A DNA stretch of 15,871 bases from Albidovulum sp. (GCA_020637635.1 JACKKB010000001.1:1-15871); one strand, 5' to 3'. Positions 7,214-15,229 are shown, numbered from the stretch's first letter. The notes: a model not told the origin generated them from the sequence alone. A program made the numbers and translations.

Positions 7214-10069
7214 ATGACCATCCGATGGCTTCACATTTCCGACGTCCACGAATGCAACCGTGACGGTTACCACCGGACATCGATGTTCGAGGCAATAGTT
7301 GAGGCGGTCAACGAGCGAGAGCCAAAACCAGACTTTGTTTTCTTCACGGGAGACTTGGCCTTCTCGGGAAGCAAACCTGAGTATGACCTTCTGCGGGACC
7401 GCTTCCTGAATCCGCTTCGCGGGGCTTTGCCAGATGGGTGTCCGATATTCACCGTTCCGGGCAACCACGATGTAAACCGAAAGCGTGTCGTCAATCCTCG
7501 GACGTGGATCGGAAATGAAACTGAGCGGAACACCTTTCAGAAGGTCGATCAGGATGGAAGGCAGAAACGCGTAGACGCCATCCTTCCTCGTTTTGAAGCC
7601 TACCGGGAGATCGAGCAGGAGCTGGCAGCTTGGGGCGACGACTGGCTAGCAAGTGAAACTGGCGCGGTATGCGTGGAGCGCGAAGCAGCGGGACACAAGC
7701 TGGCCATCGTCGGCATCAACACAGCCTGGCTCTGCCATGACGATGAGGATTGGGGGCGACTGACTGCTGGGAAGACCATGATCGAGGTGGCGTTGAAATC
7801 CGCAGCGAGGGCAGAGCTGACCATCGTACTCGGACACCACCCGTTGACGGCGATGAATGGTGAAAAGCCGTGGTCAGACGGGGAACGCATTCGACAGCGT
7901 CTCTTGCACGCAAATGCAATCTATCTGCACGGACATCTTCATAAGTCCGGTGGTCAGATCACGACTGACTCGATGCAATCGGTCTTGGCCATTCAGGCAC
8001 CTTCCGGGTTTCAGGCACCTGATAACCCAACTTGGCGCAATGGCATCATGTGGGGCGAGGCCGATATCGCGGCGGGACGCCTCATCATCGAACCGCTACG
8101 GTGGAACGACGACAACAGCGAGTTCGTCTTCGACATAGATGCCGCCCCGTCAAAGCTTCGGGCTCCTGGTGGCCGCGAAGCGTTTGCATTCCCGCTGCCG
8201 GGACGGGAAGTCCAAGACGGTCCAGATGACCCACCCACCCCAGCCGTGGCCGACGGCTGGCAGATCATCGACGCTGCGCGCCTTGCGGAATTGACCGCTG
8301 AGAAGCCATCTGCAGCCGAGATGGCCGACTGGTTCAACGGGTCATTCCCGATCTGGGAGGTCGCAACTGCCCGCGACGTGCGCCCCCGTCCGCTGGTCGA
8401 CGAAATGGCCCGCAGGTACCGGGCAGCGTTTCGCGGTGCCGCAAGACCTGTAGTCAGACTGCTCACCGGCGCGGGGGGAGAGGGCAAATCAGCGGCACTC
8501 ATGCAGCTGGCCGCGAGCCTGTTGCGTGACGAGGATCAGTCTTGGACATGCCTATGGAGGCAAGCGGCAGCGGCCGACCTGCCAGCGAATCTCGACGCGA
8601 TGCTTCAACGAAAGGACGGCCATGCGTGGATCATTGCCATCGATGACGCTGAGGGAATCGGAAGGCCTCTGCGTGATGCCATAGCTAAGCTCGGGCCGCG
8701 CACCGACGTGCATGTCATCCTCGCTGCTCGCGAGGCCGACTGGATGTTGCGCGGCAACACCGATCCTCAGTGGCAGGCCGTTACTGATTTCCAGCGTGTC
8801 GTGCTTGCTGGGATCGACGAGGCAGACGCCCGATGCATCGCCGAGACGTGGGCTGCCTGGGGCGAGGAGGCGATGGGCCGCCTTCGCGGAAGCTCGGTAG
8901 AAGAGGCTGCCCGGGCTCTCCATGGTCATGCTCGGGAATTCGCGACACGGAAGGAAGAGGGAGCGCTGCTCGGCGCTCTTCTCATGACCCGCGAGGGAGA
9001 GGACTACCGCCAGCGGGTCGCCCGCTTGATGGAACCGCTGCGCGATGCGGAGGGCATCGGGCAGCACACGCTTCTGAGCATCTACGCGATGATCGCTTCG
9101 ATGCATGCCGAAAACCAGCTATACCTGTCCCGCGCCGTACTGGCCTATGCGCTGAACTGTGACGAAGCTGCGCTCGATCGCGGCCCGCTACGCAACCTTC
9201 GACGCGAAGCGATGGTGGATGGCGGCACCGCTTATGTCCTGACCCGCCACCGACTGATTGCAGAGGTTGCCCGCGACTGGCTGGTGGAGGAGGGATACGA
9301 CGTAGATCGGGTCTATCCGCAGTTGGCAGTTTCTGCGGTGAGGGAGTTCAGAGAACGGTATTCGCGCAACCCTGACATCACGAAGTGGCAGTATGGCTTG
9401 TCGGAGCACTTCCTGCGGAAAGATGGCACCCGTCACCAGATTGCCGTAGCCATCGTTCGAACGCTGTGGCGGTCGGATATTGCCAATGCCCTCTACCTGA
9501 CCAATTACGCCAAGATCTTGCGCCGGACATCTGGTGCAGATGCGGCGTTGGCGCTCTTCGCAGAGAATGCCCACCGATTCCCCGGTCACCGTAGTGTGCT
9601 CTACGAATGGAGCGTTGCGGCGGGTGAGGCCGGAGACCTTGGCTTGAACGCTTGGTTGGGAGCGCGTGCGCTAGCCGACGACCGGATTGAATTAACTCCA
9701 AAGAACGCGAGGCTTTGCCTATCAGGTCTCGGTAGAGCATTTGAGTTGCTGGCAAAATCAACGCAGAACGATGCTTTAATCGAAGCTCAGGCAGCCTGCG
9801 GCCGCCTCGGCCTGCTCGTACCAGAACAGGATGAGAGAACTAGTGGCCATCTCGCGAACCACAGCGAAGCTGCGCCAGGTCCAGCCAAACCAAGCATCGA
9901 GGCTGATATCGAACTCCTCCAAAAGGCCGCCATCGAAGCCTCATACGAGGCCGAACCGAGCAATACCAAGGGGCTCGACGCACAGATTAACGAACCGGAC
10001 AGCTATCGATACAAAATGCTCGTCGAATTGGTGTCTGGCAAACCACCTCGGCAGCGGCAATCCAAGTAG
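7214..10069 (+). CDS. Metallophosphoesterase-STAND NTPase fusion, predicted anti-phage defence protein (951 aa)
   Basis: Residues ~1-300 are a calcineurin-like phosphoesterase with all metal motifs: D-V-H (D10, H12), G-D (D47), G-N-H-D (83-86), G-H-H (207-209) and G-H-L-H (240-243). Residues ~390-560 are a P-loop NTPase: Walker A GAGGEGKS (419-426), Walker B WIIAIDDAE (472-480) and a sensor-like arginine in LAAREADW (R506), as in STAND/NACHT-type ATPases. Residues ~565-870 are helical with TPR-like stretches; the tail is polar and low-complexity. The family logic is an effector (phosphoesterase/nuclease), a switch NTPase and a C-terminal sensor. An ATG at 7214 puts the first metal motif near the N-terminus; a GTG at 7172 is an alternative start. 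It sits between terL and portal, with visibly lower GC than both (50% in 7321-7380). Target and trigger are unknown. Confidence 0.85.
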   Translation: MTIRWLHISDVHECNRDGYHRTSMFEAIVEAVNEREPKPDFVFFTGDLAFSGSKPEYDLLRDRFLNPLRGALPDGCPIFTVPGNHDVNRKRVVNPRTWIGNETERNTFQKVDQDGRQKRVDAILPRFEAYREIEQELAAWGDDWLASETGAVCVEREAAGHKLAIVGINTAWLCHDDEDWGRLTAGKTMIEVALKSAARAELTIVLGHHPLTAMNGEKPWSDGERIRQRLLHANAIYLHGHLHKSGGQITTDSMQSVLAIQAPSGFQAPDNPTWRNGIMWGEADIAAGRLIIEPLRWNDDNSEFVFDIDAAPSKLRAPGGREAFAFPLPGREVQDGPDDPPTPAVADGWQIIDAARLAELTAEKPSAAEMADWFNGSFPIWEVATARDVRPRPLVDEMARRYRAAFRGAARPVVRLLTGAGGEGKSAALMQLAASLLRDEDQSWTCLWRQAAAADLPANLDAMLQRKDGHAWIIAIDDAEGIGRPLRDAIAKLGPRTDVHVILAAREADWMLRGNTDPQWQAVTDFQRVVLAGIDEADARCIAETWAAWGEEAMGRLRGSSVEEAARALHGHAREFATRKEEGALLGALLMTREGEDYRQRVARLMEPLRDAEGIGQHTLLSIYAMIASMHAENQLYLSRAVLAYALNCDEAALDRGPLRNLRREAMVDGGTAYVLTRHRLIAEVARDWLVEEGYDVDRVYPQLAVSAVREFRERYSRNPDITKWQYGLSEHFLRKDGTRHQIAVAIVRTLWRSDIANALYLTNYAKILRRTSGADAALALFAENAHRFPGHRSVLYEWSVAAGEAGDLGLNAWLGARALADDRIELTPKNARLCLSGLGRAFELLAKSTQNDALIEAQAACGRLGLLVPEQDERTSGHLANHSEAAPGPAKPSIEADIELLQKAAIEASYEAEPSNTKGLDAQINEPDSYRYKMLVELVSGKPPRQRQSK

Positions 10070-10083
10070 AACGAGACGCACCG

Positions 10084-10101
10084 ATTCCCAAACATTCCCA
10101 A
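10084..10101 (+). repeat. Tandem ATTCCCAA direct repeat, 10-bp spacing
   Basis: ATTCCCAA occurs at 10084-10091 and again at 10094-10101, one helical turn apart, in the 68-bp gap between the cargo gene and portal. A degenerate form of the same unit is repeated with the same period, on the other strand, near the tRNA at 15606-15633. It may be a protein binding site or a scar from cargo insertion. Confidence 0.5.
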
Positions 10102-10137
10102 TAGCTTGAGGGTCCGTTTCGGGCGATTCTGCCGCCC

Positions 10138-11550
10138 ATGCGGACCTTCATCCATCGCCTTCTCGGCCTCGCGCGCGCTCGCGGCTTCGACGCTGCGGGT
10201 GGCGGGCGGCGTTGGGAGGGGGCGCGGACGGTCGACGGGCTGAACGCGGCGATCCTCGCGGGCGCGACCACGGCGGCGCGGCGGGCCGGGTGGTATGCGC
10301 GGAACAACCCGTGGGTCGCGGCGGCGGTGGACAGCCTGGTCGGCAATGTCGTCGGCGCCGGGATCAAGCCGCAATCCACACATCCCGACCGCGCGGTGCG
10401 CGAACGGCTGCAGGCGCTCTGGCTGCGCTGGACGGATCACGCCGCCCCGGACGGGCTGGCGGATTTCTACGGGCTGCAGGCCATGGCCGTGCGCGCGATG
10501 GTCGAGAGCGGCGAGAGCTTCGGTCGGCTGCGCGTCGCCAGCGACGCCGCCACCATTCCCCTCCACCTCGAGCTTCTGGATCGCGAGCAGGTTCCCATGG
10601 ACCTGCACCGCGAGATCGGCGGCGGGGCGCGGATCCGTGCGGGCATCGAGTTCGATGCCGCCGGTCGCCGGGTCGCCTATCGGGTCTTGTCCTCCCGCCC
10701 GGGCGATCCGCTGGGGTCTCTCCGCATGGACCCGCTCCGCGTCCCCGCCGCCGATTGCCTGCACCTGTTCAAGCCGCTCGTCGCGGGCCAGCTGCGCGGG
10801 ATCACCTGGCTCGCGCCGGTGCTGCTTCGGTTGCACGAGCTCGACCAGTTCGAGGACGCCGCGCTGGTGAAGGCCAAGGTCGCGGCGCTCTTCACCGGCT
10901 TCATCACCGATCCGGACGGCACGGCGGGCGGTCTGAGCGGCACGAACGCCGGCGGCGCGCTGACCGTCGGCATGGAGCCCGGCAGCCTGATCCCGCTGCC
11001 GCCCGGCACCGACATCCGTTTCTCGAACCCGACCGAGCACAACGCCTACGCGCCCTTCGTGAAAAACCACCTGCGCGCCGTCGCGGCCGGGATGGGCCTG
11101 CCCTACGAGCTGGTCTCGGGCGACCTGGAGGGCGTCACCTATTCCTCGATCCGCGCCGGGCTTATCGAGTTCCGTCGCCGAGTCGAGCAGTTGCAGCACA
11201 ACGTCGTCGTGCACCTGTTCTGCCGCCCGGTCTGGGAACGGTTCGTGCGGCTCGCAGCGCTGACCGGCGATCTGCCCGCGCGGGACTTCGACCGGAACCC
11301 GGACGCCTATCTCGGCTGCGAATGGCTGCCGCCGAAGTTCGACTACGTCGATCCGATGAAGGACGTACAGGCCGAGATCATGGCGATCGGCGCGGGGCTC
11401 AAGAGCCGGTCCCAGGCGATCTCCGAACGCGGCTATGACGCCGAACAGGTGGATGCCGAGATCGCCGCGGACCGCGAACGTGCGGAGGGGCTGGGGCTCG
11501 CCTTCGGCCATACGGCGGCGCCGCAGCGGAAGGAGGCCGCCGATGGCTGA
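10138..11550 (+). CDS. Phage portal protein, lambda gpB family (470 aa)
   Basis: Forms the dodecameric ring at the capsid vertex through which DNA enters. Family features include the N-terminal ARRAGWYARNNPWVAAAVDS segment (residues ~48-67; the 'R-N-N-P' element is typical), VVGAGIKPQ (~71-79), the G-x-F-x-R-x-R-V-like core strand, HLELLDREQVP (~142-152), a 'Y-R-V-L-S' strand and the region LPYELVSGDLEGVTYSSIRA that is well conserved in lambda-type portals. Length is close to the usual 480-530 aa. The start ATG has only a weak ribosome binding site. The end overlaps the protease/capsid gene by 8 nt, so the two are coupled. High GC matches the rest of the head module. Confidence 0.93.
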   Translation: MRTFIHRLLGLARARGFDAAGGGRRWEGARTVDGLNAAILAGATTAARRAGWYARNNPWVAAAVDSLVGNVVGAGIKPQSTHPDRAVRERLQALWLRWTDHAAPDGLADFYGLQAMAVRAMVESGESFGRLRVASDAATIPLHLELLDREQVPMDLHREIGGGARIRAGIEFDAAGRRVAYRVLSSRPGDPLGSLRMDPLRVPAADCLHLFKPLVAGQLRGITWLAPVLLRLHELDQFEDAALVKAKVAALFTGFITDPDGTAGGLSGTNAGGALTVGMEPGSLIPLPPGTDIRFSNPTEHNAYAPFVKNHLRAVAAGMGLPYELVSGDLEGVTYSSIRAGLIEFRRRVEQLQHNVVVHLFCRPVWERFVRLAALTGDLPARDFDRNPDAYLGCEWLPPKFDYVDPMKDVQAEIMAIGAGLKSRSQAISERGYDAEQVDAEIAADRERAEGLGLAFGHTAAPQRKEAADG

Positions 11551-13399
11551 AGTAGAGACAACCCCGGAATCGACGCGCTCAAACGTCGGGAATGACAACG
11601 TGTGCCTGCTCACCCGCCGCGCGACGCTCGCGCCCGCCACGGCCGATCCCGAGGCACGAACGGTCGAGGTGGTCTGGTCCACCGGCGCGCCCGTGCGCCG
11701 CCGCGACATTGCCGGTCAATACATCGAGCGGCTGAGCCTCGCGCCCGAGGCGGTGGACCTGTCGCGCCTCGAGGGCGCCAGCGTCCTTGATGCACATCGC
11801 CAGACGGCCGTGCGCGACGTGCTCGGCTCCGTCCGCAGCGCCGCCGTCGACGGCAAGCGCGGCACCGCGCTCATCCAGTTCTCGGCGCGGCCAGAGGTGG
11901 AACCAGTCTGGCTGGACGTCCTGGCGGGCATCCTGCGCCATGTCTCGGTCGGCTACTCCGTCGAGGACTGGGCCGAGACCACCGAGAACGGCGCGCGCGT
12001 GCTGACCGCCGTGCGCTGGACGCCCCACGAGATTTCCCTGGTGCCGACGCCCGCCGACCCCGGCGCCCACATTCGCATGGAGACAGAGATGACCGACACG
12101 ACCACCACCCCGGCCGCGCCCGAGGCGGCGACCACCGAGATCCGCGCCGAGGCCAATGCCGAGATCCGCTCCATCGCCCGCATTGCGGGGCTCGACCAGT
12201 CCTGGATCGACGGGCAGATCGACGCGAACGCCGATGCCGATACCGCCCGCCACGCGGCCTTCGAGGCGCTGGCGAAGCGCAGCGCGCCCTCGATCCGCAC
12301 GGAGCAGGTTCGCGTCGAGATGGGCGAGAGCCAGGACGACCCTGCGCTGCGCGCGCGCCAGATGGGCGAGGCGCTCTACGCCCGGATCAACCCGCGCCAC
12401 GAGCTGAGCGAGCCCGCCCGGCGCTACGCCTATTCGACCCCGGTCGACATGGCGAAGGAACTGCTGACCCTGCGCGGCGAGTCCACCATGGCGCTGTCGC
12501 CTGCGAGCCTCGTGACCCGCGCGCTGCACACCACCTCGGACTTCCCGATCATCCTCGGGGACACGGTGGGCCGGGTGCTGCGCGACGCCTACCAGGCCGC
12601 GCCCTCGGGCATCCGCCGCCTCGGTCGCCAGACCACCGCGCGGGACTTTCGCGCGGTGAACAAGATCATGCTGGGGGAGGCGCCGCTCCTGGAGAAGCTG
12701 AACGAGCACGGCGAGATCAAGGCCGGGACGATGGCCGAGGCGCGCGAGGCCTACAAGGTCGAGACCTGGGCGCGGAAGATCGGCATCACCCGGCAGGTGC
12801 TGGTCAACGACGATCTCGGCGCCTTCTCCGACCTCGCCCGCCGCATGGGCCAGGCCGCCGCCGAGACGGAGGCGCGGATCCTCGTCACCCTCCTCGAGGC
12901 GGGCAGCGGGAACGGGCCGACCCTGTCGGACGGCAAGACGCTGTTCCACGCCGATCACGGCAACAAGGCGGGCACCGGGGCGGCGATCTCCGACGCGACG
13001 CTCTCGGCCGCCCGGCTGGCGCTGCGCACCCAGAAGGGCATCGAGGACCGCACGATCCGCGTCACGCCCCGCAACCTGCTGGTCCCACCGGCGCTGGAGA
13101 CCACCGCCGAGAAATGGCTGGCGAGCATCGCGCCCGCCACCGCGGCCGACGTGAACCCCTTCTCGGGCTCGCTCTCGCTGGTGGTCGAGCCGCGGCTGTC
13201 TTCGGCCACGCGCTGGTACGTCACCGCCGATCCCGGCGAGATCGACGGGCTGGAGTTCGCCTATCTCTCGGGCGCGGAAGGACCGCAGGTCGAGAGCCGC
13301 TCGGGCTGGGACGTGGACGGCGTGGAGATCCGGGTGATCCTGGATTTCGGGGCCGGGTTCATCGACCATCGCGGCTGGTTCATGAATGCGGGCGCGTGA
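11543..13399 (+). CDS. Prohead protease/major capsid protein fusion (618 aa)
   Basis: One polypeptide carries maturation protease and capsid. Residues ~22-178 are an HK97-type prohead protease: VLDAHRQ with the likely catalytic H85 followed by DVLGSV, HVSVGYSV with the likely nucleophile S135, and WTPHEISLVPTPADP (~159-173) with E163. Residues ~180-310 are an Ala/Glu-rich helical linker that may serve as the scaffold (delta) region and be cleaved away. Residues ~310-618 are the capsid domain (ARDFRAVNKIMLGEAPLLEK, KIGITRQVLVNDDLGAFSDL, LFHADHGNKAGTGAAI, ending in WDVDGVEIRVILDFGAGFID). A strong AGGAGG lies 6 bases before the ATG. Fused protease-capsid genes of this size are known in alphaproteobacterial phages. 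Cleavage around the linker would release the mature capsid; that step is inferred. Confidence 0.92.
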   Translation: MAEVETTPESTRSNVGNDNVCLLTRRATLAPATADPEARTVEVVWSTGAPVRRRDIAGQYIERLSLAPEAVDLSRLEGASVLDAHRQTAVRDVLGSVRSAAVDGKRGTALIQFSARPEVEPVWLDVLAGILRHVSVGYSVEDWAETTENGARVLTAVRWTPHEISLVPTPADPGAHIRMETEMTDTTTTPAAPEAATTEIRAEANAEIRSIARIAGLDQSWIDGQIDANADADTARHAAFEALAKRSAPSIRTEQVRVEMGESQDDPALRARQMGEALYARINPRHELSEPARRYAYSTPVDMAKELLTLRGESTMALSPASLVTRALHTTSDFPIILGDTVGRVLRDAYQAAPSGIRRLGRQTTARDFRAVNKIMLGEAPLLEKLNEHGEIKAGTMAEAREAYKVETWARKIGITRQVLVNDDLGAFSDLARRMGQAAAETEARILVTLLEAGSGNGPTLSDGKTLFHADHGNKAGTGAAISDATLSAARLALRTQKGIEDRTIRVTPRNLLVPPALETTAEKWLASIAPATAADVNPFSGSLSLVVEPRLSSATRWYVTADPGEIDGLEFAYLSGAEGPQVESRSGWDVDGVEIRVILDFGAGFIDHRGWFMNAGA

Positions 13400-13608
13400 T
13401 GGCCGACCTCACCCAGCTCACCGCCTGGCGGGACGCCCTAATGGCCGCGCGCTATCGGGGCGTCCGCACCGTCGAATACGACGGCAAGCGCGTCACCTAC
13501 GCGAGCGACGGCGAGATGGCCGCCGCGCTCGCGGACCTCAACCGGCAGATCGCAGGGGCGACCGACCGCATCTCGGTCGTCCGCATCCAATCCTCGAAAG
13601 GGCTCTGA
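13399..13608 (+). CDS. gpW-like head-tail joining protein (69 aa)
   Basis: Begins MADLTQLTAWRDALMAARYR and continues with YDGKRVTYASDGEMAAALADL before a basic C-terminus ending SSKGL. Helix, beta hairpin around 'V-x-Y-D-G-K-R-V-T-Y' and a second helix reproduce the lambda gpW pattern; gpW caps the portal after packaging so the tail or connector can join. Its ATG overlaps the capsid stop (TGATG). In lambda this gene precedes portal, here it follows the capsid gene, an order common in alphaproteobacterial head modules. In a tailless satellite such a protein would form part of the interface to a helper tail. Confidence 0.75.
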   Translation: MADLTQLTAWRDALMAARYRGVRTVEYDGKRVTYASDGEMAAALADLNRQIAGATDRISVVRIQSSKGL

Positions 13609-13609
13609 G

Positions 13610-13954
13610 ATGAAGAACTACCTCCAGAACGGCCACATCGTTCGGGTCACGACGCCCGCGGGCGGCATCGCCTCGGGCGACGCGCTGATCGTGGGCAGCA
13701 TCTTCGGCATCGCCGCCTATTCCTCGGCCGAGGGCGACCCGGTCGAGCTCTCCACCACCGGCGTGTTCCAGCTGCCGAAGGCCAGCGCCGCAGTGCTGAC
13801 GGTCGGCGCGCGCGTGGCGTGGGACAACACCGCGAATGAAGTGACCACGCCGGCCGCGGGGCGCTTCCCCATCGGCGTCGCGGTTGAGGCCGCTGGGAAC
13901 GGCGTCACCAGCGTCGCGGTGCGGCTGGATGGCGTGGCGACGGCGGCGGCTTAA
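13610..13954 (+). CDS. DUF2190 family capsid cement/decoration protein (114 aa)
   Basis: Begins MKNYLQNGHIVRVTTPAGGI, the typical DUF2190 opening, then SGDALIVGSIFGIAA, an 'EGDPVELSTTGVFQLPK' strand and 'GARVAWDN' before the final 'IGVAVEAAGNGVTSVAVRLDG'. All-beta small proteins of this family coat and stabilise capsids (older databases wrongly label some as RecA/RadA-like). It starts 2 bases after the gpW-like stop. It is the last gene of the head module: the next expected phage genes (neck, tail terminator, tail tube, tape measure) are missing. Its TAA stop shares bases with the TAA stop of the convergent TIR gene (TTAA at 13951-13954). Confidence 0.88.
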   Translation: MKNYLQNGHIVRVTTPAGGIASGDALIVGSIFGIAAYSSAEGDPVELSTTGVFQLPKASAAVLTVGARVAWDNTANEVTTPAAGRFPIGVAVEAAGNGVTSVAVRLDGVATAAA

Positions 13955-14733
13955 CGTCCGACCTGGGCAGCGGCGTGCTCGATCCATGTCGGGAAGTAGA
14001 ACGACCCATAGTCCTGCTTCCAGTCGTAGATACGGAACAGGTTTTCGAGGTTGTCGGCATCCTTCAGCCTCGGGAGCCAGGGAAGCGAGCGCAGCGATAC
14101 AGCCTGCACCTCCGTGTATTCGCGCCACTGCCCATTTGGACCGACCTCACGAAACCGCACCATCTCGTAGCGCCGGTCGACCGTGTAACCGAGATAGCGA
14201 AGCGGGTTCGGTCCCGGCTGCGGCGTTGGTGCCACGCTCTGATCGCCAGCCAGCAGGGCGCCGAGGAGAGAGTTCTGCGGTGGCGCCTGCCGCTCAGTGG
14301 CGAGGCCCAGTAGCCCACCGAGTGTAGGCTCCGGACGGGATGCGTAGCCTGCGAGCGCGTTCGAAGGCGGCGATGGTCCGAAGAGCCCGGCAAGAGCGTT
14401 TGTCGGCTGCCCCGGCTTGAAACCCACATCGTGAATCCGCACGCCGAGTATGCCGTTACCTCGAGCAAGGCTCTTGATGATCTCGTAGCGCACCCATCGG
14501 CGTTGCCATGTCTGGCCACCAATCAGGACGCACGTGACCGAACTGCCGTCGAGACCGCCGTTGATCATCCGCTTGATCGCGAGCGGCCCCTGTTTCTTCA
14601 CCTCTTCCCATAGGCTCTTGTCGTGGAACCGGGCAGCTTTCGTATACCGCCTTGTGATCTGGTCGGAATTGCGGACCACGTTGACGCGTGTGACGTCATC
14701 GTAATGGAAGCTGAAGAATACCTTACGGGGCAT
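13951..14733 (-). CDS. ThsB-like TIR-domain (DUF1863) protein, predicted defence sensor/enzyme (260 aa)
   Basis: Residues ~1-103 are a TIR domain of the DUF1863/ThsB type: RKVFFSFHYDDV at the start, RVNVVRNSD, SLWEEVKKQGPLAIKRMING, SSVTCVLIGGQTWQRRWVRY and E84 in the position of the catalytic glutamate of this family, then GNGILGVRIHDV. Family members make signal nucleotides from NAD+ upon phage infection. The family C-terminal part returns at ~174-260 (GPNPLRYLGY, then RIYDWKQDYG and FPTWIEHAA). Between them lies an insert of about 70 residues rich in Ala, Gly, Leu and Pro with N-A-L-A-G-like repeats. The start overlaps the upstream membrane protein gene by 11 nt, so the pair is coupled. No Thoeris ThsA (SIR2-SLOG) or macro-domain protein is nearby. 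GC is lower than in the head genes (60% in 14461-14520). Confidence 0.85.
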   Translation of the reverse strand: MPRKVFFSFHYDDVTRVNVVRNSDQITRRYTKAARFHDKSLWEEVKKQGPLAIKRMINGGLDGSSVTCVLIGGQTWQRRWVRYEIIKSLARGNGILGVRIHDVGFKPGQPTNALAGLFGPSPPSNALAGYASRPEPTLGGLLGLATERQAPPQNSLLGALLAGDQSVAPTPQPGPNPLRYLGYTVDRRYEMVRFREVGPNGQWREYTEVQAVSLRSLPWLPRLKDADNLENLFRIYDWKQDYGSFYFPTWIEHAAAQVGR

Positions 14734-15184
14734 CGGGAGGCCTCAACGAAAAGAATGCCAGCGCAACGACGACAACTGCGAGGACAGCCGCGTGGAACCA
14801 GAGCACGGGGGTGGCGCCCAACGTGCGGGACCAGCTCGGAACCTCGCTGGCGAACGACCGGGCATCGAGGCTGAAGCGGTTGTCAGGGCTCGGCTCCGCC
14901 TTTCGCACGTGATTGTAGAGCGCACGGAACATTCGTTCTTGCCGAAGATAGTACGCGTCCAAGGCCCAGAAGGTCAGGGACGGCAGAAGTCCCGCGGCCA
15001 TGGCGAGCGCCGGTTCAGCTCCCCTCACGGCCAACAGGAAGACCGCAGCCACGAGCGTGACCGACCAGCCCTTGAGGACAAACGAGTTGCGCGCGTGGCG
15101 CTCGACCACGTCCAGGATGAACTCCAGGTGCTTTGGCAGATCGTCCTTGTCAGTCGTCACCGTGAACTCGCCAACCGCCTCCAC
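14723..15184 (-). CDS. Small membrane protein coupled to the TIR gene, candidate effector (153 aa)
   Basis: Residues ~15-34 form a charged helix (PKHLEFILDVVERHARNSF). Three hydrophobic segments follow at ~36-53 (LKGWSVTLVAAVFLLAV), ~57-76 (ALAMAAGLLPSLTFWALDA) and ~125-146 (PVLWFHAAVLAVVVVALAFF), with a soluble loop ~78-122 (LRQERMFRALYNHVR then SFASEVPSWSRT). I know similar small membrane proteins beside TIR genes but cannot name a family. Overlap with the TIR gene suggests one system: the TIR enzyme senses and signals, the membrane protein may disrupt the membrane. That role is inferred. The start at 15184 is a GTG close to the predicted transcription start; a GTG at 15160 preceded by GGCGAG is an alternative and would give 145 aa. 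Confidence 0.75.
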   Translation of the reverse strand: MEAVGEFTVTTDKDDLPKHLEFILDVVERHARNSFVLKGWSVTLVAAVFLLAVRGAEPALAMAAGLLPSLTFWALDAYYLRQERMFRALYNHVRKAEPSPDNRFSLDARSFASEVPSWSRTLGATPVLWFHAAVLAVVVVALAFFSLRPPDAP

Positions 15185-15200
15185 TTAGGGAATCGGTGAC

Positions 15201-15229
15201 ATTGTATGTCGGACGCACCACCCACACAA
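15201..15229 (-). promoter_or_regulatory. Candidate promoter of the membrane-TIR operon
   Basis: On the minus strand, TTGTGT (15229-15224) and TACAAT (15206-15201) are separated by exactly 17 bases; the -10 matches consensus 5/6 and the -35 3/6. It lies in the 57-bp gap before the membrane protein gene. Transcription would begin about 10-12 bases before the GTG at 15184, giving a very short leader, or ~35 bases before the GTG at 15160. Confidence 0.5.

Noticed and set aside
10003..11709. 568-codon minus-strand open frame across portal
   Set aside because: Antisense to the portal gene, Arg/Gln/His-rich composition, no start signal and no domain pattern.
11579..13369. 596-codon minus-strand open frame across the capsid gene
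   Set aside because: Antisense to the protease/capsid fusion, with biased Arg/Gly/His composition; a GC-driven shadow.
5254..13954. Gene transfer agent (RcGTA-like) head cluster
   Set aside because: GTA clusters in Rhodobacterales have a different terminase type, separate protease and capsid genes, a following tail set and no integrase or primase; this element has a gpA-type terminase, int and replication genes.
13951..15184. Standard two-gene Thoeris system
   Set aside because: The TIR half fits ThsB, but the partner lacks a SIR2, SLOG or macro domain, so it cannot be called ThsA from sequence.
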